Shown: positions 30,527-43,097 of the stretch, one piece after another
Layout of the letters: each line of letters opens with the position of its first letter
Position numbering within the stretch: position 1 is the first letter of the stretch
Origin: Pseudomonas sp. Bc-h
GTDB taxonomy: Bacteria > Pseudomonadota > Gammaproteobacteria > Pseudomonadales > Pseudomonadaceae
Direction of reading: 5' to 3'
DNA: 64,000 bases
Assembly: GCF_002080045.1 (NCBI RefSeq)
Contig: NZ_MUIN01000003.1
Location: 255,501 to 319,500 of the forward strand
Position numbers and translations under genes: made by a program
Notes under the pieces: model-generated
Told to the model about the DNA's origin: nothing
Databases searched by the model: none
What the model saw: only the letters and a program-made list of their open reading frames with translations

Positions 30527-31828
30527 ATGCGCGTTCTGGTCCTTGGAAGTGGCGTAATCGGTGTCACCAGTGCTTATTACCTGGCTCGTGCGGGCTTCGA
30601 GGTAACGGTCGTGGATCGTCAGCCGGCCGCTGCCATGGAAACCAGTTTCGCCAACGCCGGGCAGGTTTCGCCGGGTTACGCCTCGCCGTGGGCCGCACCG
30701 GGCGTGCCGCTCAAGGCCATCAAGTGGTTGTTGCAGCGCCACGCGCCGCTGGCGATCAAGGCGACCGCTGACATCGATCAGTACCTGTGGATGGCGCAAA
30801 TGCTGCGCAACTGCACGCAAAACCGTTATGCGGTTAACAAAGAACGCATGGTGCGGCTGTCTGAGTACAGCCGTGACTGCCTCGACGAACTGCGTGCCGA
30901 AACCGGCATCGCCTACGAAGGGCGTAGCCTGGGCACCACGCAACTGTTCCGTACCCAGGAACAACTTGATAACGCCGCCAAGGACATCGCCGTCCTGGAA
31001 CAAGCCGGTGTGCCATACGAGGTTCTCGACCGCGAAGGCATTGCCCGAGTCGAACCTGCGCTGGCCAGTGTCAGCAATATCCTCAGTGGCGCGCTGCGCC
31101 TGCCCAATGACCAGACTGGCGATTGCCAGCTGTTCACCACGCGTCTGACTCAGATGTGTGTGACGCTAGGCGTCGAGTTCCGCTTCGGCCAGTCCATCGA
31201 GTCGATTGATTTTGCGGGCGACCGGATCAACGGCGTGCGGGTCAACGGCAAGCTGGAAACCGCAGATCGCTACGTGCTGGCGCTGGGCAGCTACTCGCCG
31301 CAGCTGCTCAAGCCGCTGGGCATCAAAGCGCCGGTCTACCCGCTCAAGGGCTACTCGCTGACCGTTCCGATCACCAATCCTGACATGGCCCCGACGTCGA
31401 CCATTCTCGACGAGACCTACAAGGTTGCGATCACCCGTTTCGACAACCGCATCCGGGTTGGTGGCATGGCTGAGATTGCCGGTTTTGACCTGTCGCTGAA
31501 CCCTCGCCGGCGTGAAACGCTGGAGATGATCGTCAACGATCTTTATCCTCAGGGCGGCGATCTGACCGAGGCCAGTTTCTGGACCGGTCTGCGTCCAACC
31601 ACCCCGGATGGCACGCCGATCGTGGGTGCAACACCGTATCGCAACCTGTTCCTCAATACCGGCCACGGAACCCTTGGCTGGACCATGGCCTGCGGTTCCG
31701 GTCGTTTGCTGGCCGATCTGATCGCCCGCAAAAAGCCACAGATCAGCGCCGAAGGCCTCGATATTTCCCGCTATGGAAGCTCCAAGGAGATCGCAAAACA
31801 TGTCAGTACAGCGCCAGCTCACCAATGA
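30527..31828 (+). CDS. dadA: D-amino acid dehydrogenase small subunit
   Basis: 433-aa FAD enzyme that oxidises D-alanine and other D-amino acids to imino/keto acids, passing electrons to the respiratory chain. [20 protein letters not shown] is the N-terminal FAD motif, and [20 protein letters not shown] the C-terminal one. Its last 29 bases overlap the next gene (ridA). Confidence 0.96.
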   Translation: MRVLVLGSGVIGVTSAYYLARAGFEVTVVDRQPAAAMETSFANAGQVSPGYASPWAAPGVPLKAIKWLLQRHAPLAIKATADIDQYLWMAQMLRNCTQNRYAVNKERMVRLSEYSRDCLDELRAETGIAYEGRSLGTTQLFRTQEQLDNAAKDIAVLEQAGVPYEVLDREGIARVEPALASVSNILSGALRLPNDQTGDCQLFTTRLTQMCVTLGVEFRFGQSIESIDFAGDRINGVRVNGKLETADRYVLALGSYSPQLLKPLGIKAPVYPLKGYSLTVPITNPDMAPTSTILDETYKVAITRFDNRIRVGGMAEIAGFDLSLNPRRRETLEMIVNDLYPQGGDLTEASFWTGLRPTTPDGTPIVGATPYRNLFLNTGHGTLGWTMACGSGRLLADLIARKKPQISAEGLDISRYGSSKEIAKHVSTAPAHQ

Positions 31829-32153
31829 GCGCATGAGCCAGATCGTCGCCCACAACGGCACCGTTTACCTTGCCGGGCAAGTGGGTGACGACATGGCAGC
31901 GGGTATCGAACAGCAAACCCGCGAGACGCTCAATAACATCGAGCGCCTGCTGGACCTGGCCGGTACCGACAAGACCCGCATTCTGTCGGTGACGATTTAC
32001 CTGAAGGACATCGATGCGCACTTCGCCGGGATGAACAGTGTCTGGGACAAGTGGCTGCCCAAAGGTGTCGCGCCAGCGCGTGCCACTGTTGAAGCCAAAT
32101 TGTGCGAACCGGAAATTCTGGTCGAATTCTCGGTGACTGCAGCAATGCCGTAA
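31800..32153 (+). CDS. RidA family protein of the dad operon
   Basis: 117-aa Rid-family protein with [20 protein letters not shown] and [20 protein letters not shown]. It starts inside the 3' end of dadA; AAGGAGA at 31784-31790 is a good ribosome-binding site. In Pseudomonas the dad operon carries this gene between dadA and dadX. It plausibly hydrolyses the imine released by DadA, as family members do. Confidence 0.9.
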   Translation: MSVQRQLTNERMSQIVAHNGTVYLAGQVGDDMAAGIEQQTRETLNNIERLLDLAGTDKTRILSVTIYLKDIDAHFAGMNSVWDKWLPKGVAPARATVEAKLCEPEILVEFSVTAAMP

Positions 32154-32174
32154 GCCGTTTTGCTTTGCCCTGTC

Positions 32175-32200
32175 CCTGTGAGACTTCTCTGTCTCACAGG
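32175..32200 (+). other. perfect hairpin between ridA and dadX
   Basis: Stem CCTGTGAGAC/GTCTCACAGG with a 6-base loop, without a following T run. It may be an RNA processing or stability element, or tune dadX expression. Confidence 0.6.
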
Positions 32201-32233
32201 TTCCGAATTCCCCTACATCAGAACCTGCCCGCC

Positions 32234-33307
32234 ATGCGTCCAGCTCGCGCCCTCATCGATCTCTCGGCCCTGCGCCACAACTATCAACTGGCCCGTGAAA
32301 CCACTGGCGCCAAGGCGCTCGCCGTGATCAAGGCAGATGCCTATGGCCATGGTGCGGTGCGTGTCGCTCAGGCACTGGAAACCGAGGCCGACGGGTTTGC
32401 CGTGGCCTGTATCGAGGAAGCGCTGGAGCTGCGCCAGGCCGGTATAGGTGCGCCGATTCTGTTGCTGGAAGGCTTTTTCGAGGCAGACGAACTGGCGCTG
32501 ATCGCCGAGCACGATTTGTGGTGCGTCGTGCATTCGCTGTGGCAGCTTGAGGCCATCGAGAAAACCAGCGTCGGCAAGCCTCTGAACATCTGGCTGAAGA
32601 TGGATTCGGGCATGCACCGCGTCGGTATCCATCCCGCCGACTTTCAAACGGCTTATCAACGGTTGCAGTCCAGCGGCAAGGCCGCGAAAGTGGTTCTGAT
32701 GAGCCACTTTGCCCGCGCCGACGAACTGGACAGCGCGCGTACCGATGAACAGGTCGCCATCTTCCAGGCGGCCCGCGAAGGGCTGACGGCTGAGGTCAGC
32801 CTGCGCAATTCCCCCGCCGTGATGGGCTGGCCGAATGTGGCAGGAGACTGGGTTCGTCCTGGCATCATGCTGTACGGCGCGACGCCTTTCGATCAGTCGC
32901 AGCCCATTGCCGACCGCCTTCAAGCGGTGATGACCCTGGAATCCAAAGTGATTTGCGTGCGTGAACTGCCAGCCGGGGAGCCGGTGGGTTACGGCGGCGC
33001 ATTTGTGACCGACCGAAACATGCGCATCGGTGTGGTGGCGATGGGGTATGCCGATGGTTATCCGCGGCAGGCCCCGACCGGCACGCCGGTGATGATCGAC
33101 GGACACCGCAGCCAACTGCTGGGCCGTGTGTCGATGGACATGCTTTGTGTAGACCTCACCCAGGTGCCAGGCGCAGGCGTTGGCAGTCGTGTGGAGTTGT
33201 GGGGCAAAAACATTCTCGCCAGCGACGTCGCAGCCAGCGCCGGCACCATCCCGTATCAGATTTTCTGCAATCTCAATCGTGTTCCAAGGCTCTATTCCGG
33301 GGATTGA
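32234..33307 (+). CDS. dadX: alanine racemase, catabolic
   Basis: 357-aa PLP enzyme converting L-alanine to D-alanine for DadA. The PLP lysine is K33 in [13 protein letters not shown], and the second base Tyr lies in [14 protein letters not shown]. The length equals P. aeruginosa DadX. Start ATG at 32234; an open frame extends to 32102 through the hairpin and is rejected. Confidence 0.96.
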   Translation: MRPARALIDLSALRHNYQLARETTGAKALAVIKADAYGHGAVRVAQALETEADGFAVACIEEALELRQAGIGAPILLLEGFFEADELALIAEHDLWCVVHSLWQLEAIEKTSVGKPLNIWLKMDSGMHRVGIHPADFQTAYQRLQSSGKAAKVVLMSHFARADELDSARTDEQVAIFQAAREGLTAEVSLRNSPAVMGWPNVAGDWVRPGIMLYGATPFDQSQPIADRLQAVMTLESKVICVRELPAGEPVGYGGAFVTDRNMRIGVVAMGYADGYPRQAPTGTPVMIDGHRSQLLGRVSMDMLCVDLTQVPGAGVGSRVELWGKNILASDVAASAGTIPYQIFCNLNRVPRLYSGD

Positions 33308-33376
33308 GACGTGGTCATCGCCCGGCTGGGCTTACCCCGCGTGGTCCCTGTCCGCCAGCGGTCTCTTTGCTAATCT

Positions 33377-33429
33377 GGTCAAGTGTTGTAAATACTGAAC
33401 GCGGTCGCCATCATGGCGACCACTTGACC
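33377..33429. promoter_or_regulatory. nested inverted repeats upstream of pauR
   Basis: An outer perfect 9-bp pair GGTCAAGTG (33377-33385)/CACTTGACC (33421-33429) encloses an inner perfect palindrome GGTCGCCATcATGGCGACC (33403-33421). Located 29 bases before the pauR start; a candidate operator or a terminator-like structure for dadX. Confidence 0.55.
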
Positions 33430-33457
33430 GTGTTTGATTATCAGGAGGACTCCAGCA

Positions 33458-34006
33458 TTGGACGTCGGTGAACGACTGCAATCCATTCGTAAACTCAAGG
33501 GTCTGTCCCAACGCGAACTCGCCAAACGAGCGGGCGTGACCAACAGCACCATTTCAATGATCGAGAAGAACAGCGTCAGCCCCTCGATCAGCTCTCTGCG
33601 CAAGGTGCTGGGCGGCATACCGATGTCCATGGTGGAGTTCTTTTCGGAAGAGCTTGAGCCAGAAAACCCGACACAGGTGGTCTACAAGGCCAGCGAACTG
33701 ATCGATATCTCGGACGGTGCCGTCACCATGAAACTGGTGGGCAAGTCCCATCCAGACCGGGCGATCGCCTTTCTTACCGAGGTGTATCCGCCTGGCGCCG
33801 ATACGGGCGAAGAAATGCTCGTTCACGAAGGTGAAGAGACAGGAATTCTGGTCGAAGGCCGTCTGGAGCTTGTCGTCGGGCTCGATACTTATGTGCTTGA
33901 GGCTGGCGACAGCTACTATTTCGAAAGCACCCGACCACATCGCTTCCGCAATCCGTTCGACGTTCCCGCGCGACTCATCAGCGCTGCAACGCCAGCGAAT
34001 TTCTGA
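33458..34006 (+). CDS. pauR: PauR, XRE-cupin repressor of polyamine catabolism
   Basis: 182-aa regulator. N-terminal XRE helix-turn-helix (GLSQRELAKRAGVTNSTISM) and C-terminal cupin (about residues 105-175, HEGEETGILVEGRLEL). It equals P. aeruginosa PauR in length and position after dadX and before the cytochrome c5 gene. The start is TTG at 33458: AGGAGG lies 9 bases upstream, whereas the ATG at 33434 has none and would encode the SD itself. PauR represses polyamine catabolic genes; kauB is a likely target. Confidence 0.9.
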   Translation: MDVGERLQSIRKLKGLSQRELAKRAGVTNSTISMIEKNSVSPSISSLRKVLGGIPMSMVEFFSEELEPENPTQVVYKASELIDISDGAVTMKLVGKSHPDRAIAFLTEVYPPGADTGEEMLVHEGEETGILVEGRLELVVGLDTYVLEAGDSYYFESTRPHRFRNPFDVPARLISAATPANF

Positions 34007-34191
34007 GGAGCAAGCCCCGTCCAGCCTGAGCCTTCAGGCCGGACACAGGACGAGCCCGAAGCCATAGGTCGACGCGCTAATACCCCTGCCGATTTCAGGG
34101 ATGTTACGACCAACGGCCTACCCGCTATACTTTCGTCGCCTGCGGCTTACCGTGACCGCAGGGGCGTTATAGCCACCATGAGGGTGAAAGC

Positions 34192-34614
34192 GTGAACCTT
34201 ACTAATAAGATCCTGGCTGCAGTTGCACTCCTCGCGTTTTGGGCTTTTACCGCCCAGGCCTCCACCAGCGACGACCTCGCCAAACGACTCGAGCCTGTCG
34301 GGCAAGTCTGTGTTCAGGGTAAGGAATGTCCGGGAATGGACGTTGCCGCAACAGCGGGTGGTGGCGGTGGCGCGAAATCCCCTGACGACGTGATCGGCAA
34401 ACACTGCAACGCCTGTCACGGCTCTGGCCTGCTGGGCTCGCCGAAAATCGGCGACAGCGCAGACTGGGGCAAGCGTGCTAAAGAGCAGGGCGGTATTGAT
34501 GGCCTGCTCGCCAAGGCGATCACCGGTATCAACGCCATGCCGCCAAAAGGCACCTGCGCCGATTGCTCGGATGAAGAGCTCAAAGGCGCGATCAAGAAGA
34601 TGTCCGGCCTGTGA
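34192..34614 (+). CDS. cycB: cytochrome c5
   Basis: 140-aa secreted c-type cytochrome with a signal peptide ending near AFTAQA, one heme motif CNACH (about residues 68-72), an axial Met in GINAMPPKG and the extra CADC pair typical of cytochrome c5. GTG start at 34192. Electron carrier in the periplasm. The position after pauR matches P. aeruginosa cycB. Confidence 0.9.
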   Translation: MNLTNKILAAVALLAFWAFTAQASTSDDLAKRLEPVGQVCVQGKECPGMDVAATAGGGGGAKSPDDVIGKHCNACHGSGLLGSPKIGDSADWGKRAKEQGGIDGLLAKAITGINAMPPKGTCADCSDEELKGAIKKMSGL

Positions 34615-34931
34615 CAGGACGGCGTTCCACGGTCAGCAAGACGGCGCTGCTGTGGTTCTTGCCGATGTTGATGGTTGGCGGTTTCGCCCAAGCGACGATG
34701 CGCTGCGGGACGGCACTGATCAGTCTGGGAGATACGGCGAGCGTCGTTCGTGAAAAGTGCGGGGCGCCCGATCGCAGTGAGGATCAGGAACCCGTCGCAC
34801 GGGTCAATGGCGTTCCTCGCCTTAATGCGGTGAAAGTCAGTTTGTGGGTGTATGGACCTCGCAACGGGGCCTGGCAACATCTCAAGTTCATCGAGGACAA
34901 GCTTGTGGCGATCGACACCCGAAGAGATTGA
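34611..34931 (+). CDS. DUF2845 domain exported protein
   Basis: 106-aa protein with signal segment (about 10-28) and the DUF2845 signature MRCGTALISLGDTASVVREK followed by CGAPDRSED. A GTG start overlaps the cycB stop codon (GTGA), so it is coupled to cycB. Function unknown; a Cys pair in the mature part may form a disulfide. Confidence 0.75.
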   Translation: MTGRRSTVSKTALLWFLPMLMVGGFAQATMRCGTALISLGDTASVVREKCGAPDRSEDQEPVARVNGVPRLNAVKVSLWVYGPRNGAWQHLKFIEDKLVAIDTRRD

Positions 34932-35009
34932 CGGGTGTTGCAGCCAGTGCAGCAATTCCCCTTCATTCCCGGTCCAAGCTCCATCGAATAAAACATCGGG
35001 AGAGGCCGG

Positions 35010-36959
35010 ATGCCGCATTCCTGCTCGATTGAGCAAGCCGTCGATCATGTGCTGGCCGAGTTGCCGCCGCACATTCGCATGGGCATGCCGTTGGGGCTGG
35101 GTAAGCCCAATCGTTTTGCCAATGCGCTGTATGCCCGAATGAAATCTCTGCCCGAACGACAGCTGACGATCTATACCGCGCTGTGCCTGGGGCGTCCGAC
35201 AGTGGGCGAGGGTTTGCAAGGGCGGTTTCTTGAGCCCTTTCTGGAGCGCGTGTTCGGCGATTACCCCGAGCTGGATTTCCTCGCGGACCTGCACAAAAGC
35301 AATCTGCCGCCCAACGTGCATGTCGAGCAGTTTTTCATGCAGCCGGGCAGCCTGCTGAACAGCGCCTCAGCGCAGCAGGATTACGTCAGCAGCAACTACA
35401 GTCACGCGGCAAGGGATATCAACGCCAATGGTTTGAATCTGGTCGCGCAACTGGTGGCTCGCGATTCGCAAAGGCCCGAGCATCTGAGCCTGAGCTGTAA
35501 CCCAGACATCACCCTCGACCTCTTGCCGATGCTGGATAAACGCCGCGCAGCGGGAGAGAACATTCTGGTGCTCGGCCATGTTCACGCTGATCTGCCCTAC
35601 ATGCCCGGCAACGCAGAGGTGAGCGCCGATACCTTCGACCTGCTGATCGAGCATGAAGAACGCAGCACGTTGTTCTCCACGCCGAACATGCCGGTGGGGT
35701 TTCAGGATCACTTCATCGGCCTGTATGCCAGTACGCTGGTGCGCGATGGCGGTACGTTGCAAATAGGCATCGGCTCCATGGGCGATGCGCTGACCGCAGC
35801 CTTGCTGGCGCGGCAGGCCGATAACGAAACCTACCGTGCGTGTCTGGCTGAACTCGACGGGATTTCTACCTGGAAGCCGTTGATCGAAGCAGAAGGCGGC
35901 GTGATGCCGTTTGCGGCGGGGCTCTATGGTTGCAGCGAAATGCTGGTCAACGGCCTGTTGGTGTTGCTGGATGCCGGCATCATCCGGCGCAAGGTTTACA
36001 CCGATGCGGGGCTGCAGCAACAGGCCAACGCCGGATTGCTGGACGAATCCGTTCATGACAACGGCGTGCTGATTCATGGCGGTTTTTTCCTCGGGCCACG
36101 CAGTTTCTACGAGCGTCTGCAGGAGTTTTCGCCCGCGCAGATGGCGCAGATCGACATGACCGCCATCAGCTACATCAACGAGCTGTATGGCGATGAAACG
36201 CTCAAGCGCCTGCAACGGCGGGATGCGCGCTTCATCAACAGCTCATTCACGGTGACCTTGCTGGGGGCGGCGGTGTCCGACCAACTGGCTGACGGGCGCG
36301 TGGTCAGCGGCGTGGGCGGGCAGTACAACTTCGTCGCTCAGGCCCATGCGCTGGAAGACGCGCGTTCGATTCTGATTCTGCGCAGCTGGCGCGAGTCGGG
36401 AGGCGAGGTCAGCTCCAATATCGTCTGGGACTACGCACACACCACCATTCCTCGGCATCTGCGGGACATCGTCATCACCGAGTACGGTATCGCCGATCTG
36501 CGTGGCAAGACTGACGCGGCGGTGATCGAGGCGCTACTCAACATTACCGATTCACGCTTTCAGCCGGCGCTCATCGACCAGGCACAGAAAGCGGGCAAGC
36601 TGCCGAAGGGTTTTCGTCTGGACCCGTTGTTTGGTCAGAACACACCGGAGCGGCTCAAAGACATCCGGGATCGGTTTCCATCGTTATTCATCGAATACCC
36701 GCTGGGCAGCGATTTCAGCGCCCCGGAGCGTGATTTGTTGCGGGCGCTGAACTGGCTGAAGAGCAAGTTCAAGCTCACGGAGCTCATCGAGCTGGGCAAG
36801 GCGACCCTGGAGGCTCCAGAGCCGAGTGCGTTTCCAGAGCATTTACAGCGCATGGGTCTGGATCAGCCGCATGGGCTGCGTGAAGAGTTGTATCAGCGGC
36901 TGTTGCTGGCGGGGTTGCAGGCTACCCAGAGTGATTCAGCAGCAGGCCCGACTAAATAA
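35010..36959 (+). CDS. acetyl-CoA hydrolase/transferase family protein
   Basis: 649-aa enzyme of the acetyl-CoA hydrolase/transferase family. It has the Gly-rich LQIGIGSMGDALTAALL loop, and the C-terminal AcetylCoA_hyd_C region with the SGVGGQYNFVAQAHALEDAR motif and IVITEYGIADLRGKTDAAVI. CoA-transferases of this family use a Glu in the EYGIADLRG segment. The acyl substrate cannot be inferred. Its 3' end overlaps the convergent TauE gene by eight bases. Confidence 0.85.
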   Translation: MPHSCSIEQAVDHVLAELPPHIRMGMPLGLGKPNRFANALYARMKSLPERQLTIYTALCLGRPTVGEGLQGRFLEPFLERVFGDYPELDFLADLHKSNLPPNVHVEQFFMQPGSLLNSASAQQDYVSSNYSHAARDINANGLNLVAQLVARDSQRPEHLSLSCNPDITLDLLPMLDKRRAAGENILVLGHVHADLPYMPGNAEVSADTFDLLIEHEERSTLFSTPNMPVGFQDHFIGLYASTLVRDGGTLQIGIGSMGDALTAALLARQADNETYRACLAELDGISTWKPLIEAEGGVMPFAAGLYGCSEMLVNGLLVLLDAGIIRRKVYTDAGLQQQANAGLLDESVHDNGVLIHGGFFLGPRSFYERLQEFSPAQMAQIDMTAISYINELYGDETLKRLQRRDARFINSSFTVTLLGAAVSDQLADGRVVSGVGGQYNFVAQAHALEDARSILILRSWRESGGEVSSNIVWDYAHTTIPRHLRDIVITEYGIADLRGKTDAAVIEALLNITDSRFQPALIDQAQKAGKLPKGFRLDPLFGQNTPERLKDIRDRFPSLFIEYPLGSDFSAPERDLLRALNWLKSKFKLTELIELGKATLEAPEPSAFPEHLQRMGLDQPHGLREELYQRLLLAGLQATQSDSAAGPTK

Positions 36960-37767
36960 GGGTTTTGACCGCCAGCAATACTGCGGCAATTATTCCGGTC
37001 ACCGCAAACAGCTGCTGCAACCTGGGACCGGCCAGAAAGCGTGCGACCTGCCGCCCGACCATCAAGCCAGCGACGGCACCGGCTGCGAACGGTACACCCA
37101 CCGCCCAGTGCATCACCCCGCTGGCGCTGGCGGCAACCACGCTGCCTGTGGAGACCAGCGCGATGACGGCCAGAGATGTGGCGACGATGCTCTTCATGTC
37201 CAGATCGGTGAAGCGGGTCAGCGCCGGGATGATCACAAAACCGCCGCCTACTCCCAGTAATCCGGATAACAGCCCTGACAGCATCCCGGTGATTGCCAGC
37301 GACCGAGCGCAAGGCAGTGTCCAGCGCAGACGACCTTCCAGTGGGTTGAGTACGCAGGGCAGAAACGCTGCTCGGGCAGGAGGTTGGCCGTGATGCAGTT
37401 CATGCGCGGCCTTGCGGTAGATGCGTGCGCAGGCGTACACCAGTACCCCGGCGAACCCGAGTGCCAGCGGCGCATTGGGTAACTGATGCGCCAGCCACAA
37501 GCCCAGTGGCGCGAAGCAGATGCCGATGACTGCGATGAACAACGCAGCGCGATAGCGCACGATGCCTTGACGCAAACCCAGTAACGCCCCGACCGCCGCC
37601 GCCAACCCTACAGCGAGCAAGCCGACCGGTGCGGCTTCGACCATCGTCAGGCCCAGCCCGAACACCAATAACGGCACCGCAAGGATTCCGCCGCCGGCGC
37701 CCGTCAGCGCCAATACCGCTCCGATGATTGTGCCGAGGCCGGCTCCGATCAATTCGTGTTCATTCAT
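36952..37767 (-). CDS. TauE/SafE family sulfite exporter
   Basis: 271-aa membrane protein with about eight helices and two repeats of the family motif, GLGTIIGAVLALTGAGGGIL near the N-terminus and GLLSGLLGVGGGFVIIPAL in the middle. TauE/SafE proteins export sulfite or sulfoacetate. It lies 59 bases downstream of the persulfide dioxygenase gene on the same strand, so sulfite made there is a plausible substrate. Confidence 0.87.
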   Translation of the reverse strand: MNEHELIGAGLGTIIGAVLALTGAGGGILAVPLLVFGLGLTMVEAAPVGLLAVGLAAAVGALLGLRQGIVRYRAALFIAVIGICFAPLGLWLAHQLPNAPLALGFAGVLVYACARIYRKAAHELHHGQPPARAAFLPCVLNPLEGRLRWTLPCARSLAITGMLSGLLSGLLGVGGGFVIIPALTRFTDLDMKSIVATSLAVIALVSTGSVVAASASGVMHWAVGVPFAAGAVAGLMVGRQVARFLAGPRLQQLFAVTGIIAAVLLAVKTLI

Positions 37768-37825
37768 TCTGTTGAATTTCTGCCATCAGTGTTATGCGCC
37801 TGGTCGTTGCGCCGTTTTTGTGTGA

Positions 37826-38710
37826 TCACAGGGAGTTGATCGGAATCTTCAGATAGCTCACCCCGTTGTCTTCCGGCTCTGGCATATGGCCGCCGCGCAT
37901 GTTGATCTGCACCGAGGGCAGGATCAGCACGGGCATGTCCAGCGTTGCATCGCGCTTCTCGCGCATCTCGACGAACGCATCTTCGTCGATGCCTTCATGG
38001 ATGTGGATGTTGTTGGCCCGCTGCTCGGCGACGGTGGTCATATACATCAGCTCGCGGCCGTCGGGCAGGTAGTCGTGGCACATGAACAATCGGGTTTGCG
38101 GCGGCAGGCTTAGAATTCGCCCAATCGAGCGATACAGGGTGCGCGCATCAGCGCCGGGGAAGTCGCAGCGGGCAGTGCCGTAATCGGGCATGAACAGCGT
38201 GTCCCCGACGAAAGCCACGGTCTCGCCACCGACTTCGATCAGGTAGGTCATGCACGCGGGCGTGTGGCCGGGGGTGTGCATCGCGCGGGCCTGCAGTGTC
38301 CCGATCTGAAAATGCGCATCGTCTTCCAGCAGTCTGTCGAACTGGCTGCCATCGCGGGCGAACTCGCCTTTGGCGTTGAACAGGGTGCCGAACACTTTTT
38401 GCACGCGAGTGATATGGCTGCCGATGGCGACGCTGCCGCCCAGCTTTTCCTTCAAATACGCGGCGGCCGAGACGTGGTCGGCATGCACGTGGGTTTCCAG
38501 GATCCACTCCACGGAAACACCCAGTTCATGCACTCGGGCAATCAACTTGTCAGCGGACCCGGTAGCGGTGCGCCCGGATTTGGGATCGTAGTCCAACACG
38601 CTGTCGATCAACGCGGCCTTGAGGGTAGAACGGTCTATGACCAGATAACTGATGGTCCAGGTTTGCGGGTCGAAGAACGCCTCCACACACATTTTCTCGC
38701 CGATGATCAT
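37826..38710 (-). CDS. MBL-fold persulfide dioxygenase (ETHE1/Blh-like)
   Basis: 294-aa metallo-beta-lactamase-fold protein. Metal motif ETHVHADHVSAAAYL (HxHxDH), later THTPGHTPACM-like MHTPGHTPACMTYLIE, GDTLFMPDYGTARCDFPG, and LFMCHDYLPDG. The DYGTARCDF segment is typical of ETHE1/Blh-type persulfide dioxygenases that oxidise glutathione persulfide to sulfite. Start ATG at 38710 with GGAG upstream. Divergent from a FisR-like activator, and followed by the sulfite exporter. Confidence 0.87.
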   Translation of the reverse strand: MIIGEKMCVEAFFDPQTWTISYLVIDRSTLKAALIDSVLDYDPKSGRTATGSADKLIARVHELGVSVEWILETHVHADHVSAAAYLKEKLGGSVAIGSHITRVQKVFGTLFNAKGEFARDGSQFDRLLEDDAHFQIGTLQARAMHTPGHTPACMTYLIEVGGETVAFVGDTLFMPDYGTARCDFPGADARTLYRSIGRILSLPPQTRLFMCHDYLPDGRELMYMTTVAEQRANNIHIHEGIDEDAFVEMREKRDATLDMPVLILPSVQINMRGGHMPEPEDNGVSYLKIPINSL

Positions 38711-38865
38711 GGTTTTCTCCAGAAAGTGCCTGATGCCAGGCCGATTGGCAGCGCTGTCTGGAGAGTCAATATCCATGCCAGCGGTTTGCTCGAAGCGGGG
38801 CTGCGTCGAAAGGCCGGTTATAAAGGGCTTGAGCATCATCAGCGCTCTGCGACAGACAGCATCTC

Positions 38866-38916
38866 TGCCAGATTTGGCAGTTGATTGGCATTAGATGGCA
38901 GTCGGTGGCAGTGGCA
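38866..38916. promoter_or_regulatory. helically phased TGGCA repeats
   Basis: Five TGGCA copies at 38875, 38886, 38896, 38906 and 38912, the first four spaced 10-11 bases, plus an inverted TGCCA at 38866. The array lies between divergent persulfide dioxygenase and the FisR-like activator, upstream of both starts, and fits an enhancer-type activator site. No convincing -24/-12 promoter was found. Confidence 0.5.
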
Positions 38917-38957
38917 GCTTCGTTGGAGTACCCTCGCCGAACGCGCAGGAGATCCAC

Positions 38958-40277
38958 ATGACCACCGCTCCAAACCCCTTTTCAGCCCCGCAGATGCAGG
39001 CGCTGGTTTCCTATCTCGAGCACGACACGCATCCCACCATCGTGCTCGACATTGAATACAACATAGTCGCTGCCAACACCGCCTACCAACGTCAGTTCGG
39101 GGTGGAAGGCCGTCCTCATGTGGGCGCCAAGTGTTATCGCGTCTCTCACCAGTTCGCGGTGCCCTGCGATCAGGCCGGCGAGCATTGCCCGATGCGCAAG
39201 GCGTCGGAAACCCGCGTCCCGGAACGCGTGCTGCACATTCATCACACCCCCCGTGGCCCCGAGCACGTGGACGTAGAACTGCGACCGATTCTGGATCAGC
39301 AGGGCGAGGTGATCGCTTATGTCGAGCGCCTGAACAGCGTGGCGGTGGCCTCGGTGCAACCGCAGCAAAGCGGGTTGGTCGGGCGTTCGACGGCATTCAA
39401 GGAGGCATTAACGGCATTGCAGCGCGCGGCACCTTCGCAGATCCCCGTGCTGTTACAGGGCGAGTCCGGGACCGGCAAGGAGTTGTTCGCTCGCGCATTG
39501 CACGCTGCGAGTCCCAGAGCCAGCGGGCCTTTGGTGGTGGTCGACTGCACCGGGCTAACCGAAACTCTGCTGGAGAGTGAGCTGTTCGGTTACGAGAAGG
39601 GTGCGTTCACCGGCGCCTTGCAGCGCAAGATCGGCCTCGCGGAAAGCGCCCATGGCGGCACGCTGTTTCTCGACGAGATCGGCGAAGTGCCGCTGGCGAT
39701 GCAGGTCAAACTGCTGCGACTGATCGAATCAGGCAGTTTTCGCCCGGTGGGCAGCCTGCGCACCGTGCATTCGGATTTTCGCTTGGTGGTCGCGACCCAC
39801 AAGCCGCTCAGGGACATGGTCGCGGCGGGCAGCTTTCGTCAGGACTTGTTCTACCGCATCAGTGCGTTCCCGATTCGTCTGCCTTCGTTGCGTGAGCGCA
39901 GTGAAGATCTGCCGTTGCTGATTGAAAGTTTGCTGCGACGACTCGCGCCGGGTGCTGCGCCAAGGGTCGATGACGAGGCGATGAAGCTGCTGAGGCTGTA
40001 TCCGTTTCCCGGCAACATCCGCGAACTTCGCAACATCATGGAGCGCGCAAGGCTGTTTACCGATGACGGCGTGATTCGCGCGCAGGACTTGCCGCCGGAG
40101 GTGCGTACCCAGCAGCCTCTGCTTTCTGCGACGAGGCAAGGGAGGCGCGGCGATCTCGAGTCGCTGGCGCACGCATTGCAGGCGTTCGATGGATCACGCA
40201 GTGAGTTGGCGAAGCATCTGGGGTTGAGCGAGCGGACGTTGTATCGGCGGCTGAAGGCCTTGGGAATTAATGCTTAG
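38958..40277 (+). CDS. FisR-like sigma-54-dependent activator, sulfane-sulfur sensor
   Basis: 439-aa activator: N-terminal PAS-like sensor, AAA+ domain ([12 protein letters not shown]alker [15 protein letters not shown] sigma-54 contact loop, [14 protein letters not shown]alker B) and C-terminal Fis-type helix-turn-helix. The sensor has cysteines 59, 70 and 77, the same 11 and 7 spacing as C53, C64 and C71 that detect sulfane sulfur in FisR of Cupriavidus. ATG at 38958 has GGAG upstream. Position beside the dioxygenase supports the call. Confidence 0.85.
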   Translation: MTTAPNPFSAPQMQALVSYLEHDTHPTIVLDIEYNIVAANTAYQRQFGVEGRPHVGAKCYRVSHQFAVPCDQAGEHCPMRKASETRVPERVLHIHHTPRGPEHVDVELRPILDQQGEVIAYVERLNSVAVASVQPQQSGLVGRSTAFKEALTALQRAAPSQIPVLLQGESGTGKELFARALHAASPRASGPLVVVDCTGLTETLLESELFGYEKGAFTGALQRKIGLAESAHGGTLFLDEIGEVPLAMQVKLLRLIESGSFRPVGSLRTVHSDFRLVVATHKPLRDMVAAGSFRQDLFYRISAFPIRLPSLRERSEDLPLLIESLLRRLAPGAAPRVDDEAMKLLRLYPFPGNIRELRNIMERARLFTDDGVIRAQDLPPEVRTQQPLLSATRQGRRGDLESLAHALQAFDGSRSELAKHLGLSERTLYRRLKALGINA

Positions 40278-40310
40278 GCACAAGGCAGTATTCAGATCTG
40301 TGCCAACTTC

Positions 40311-40401
40311 GTGGGAGCGGAGCTTGCTCGCGAGGGCTTGGGTACATCCGATAAAAAACCGTCGGAGGTACGGTCCTCTTCGCAAGCAGGCGTTCTCCCA
40401 C
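40311..40401. repeat. REP-like inverted repeat (family B)
   Basis: GTGGGAGCGGAGCTTGCTCG at the left and a matching TTCGCAAGCAGGCGTTCTCC CAC at the right, with about 45 bases between. Same class as 27954-28051. Located in the gap between convergent fisR-like and xpt genes. Confidence 0.6.
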
Positions 40402-40477
40402 TTTGTATCTCACCGACTCTCGGCCACGTTTGCCGAGCGTGACCGGATGGGCTCTGCAGTTCAGATTTTGGCGTAGT

Positions 40478-43097
<2,620 letters not shown>

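Noticed and set aside
33434..33457. ATG at 33434 as pauR start
   Set aside because: It would translate through the AGGAGG ribosome-binding site; TTG at 33458 gives the known PauR length.
38711..38957. sigma-54 promoter for the persulfide dioxygenase
   Set aside because: Searched both strands for GG-N10-GC; none with good TGGCAC/TTGC context was found.
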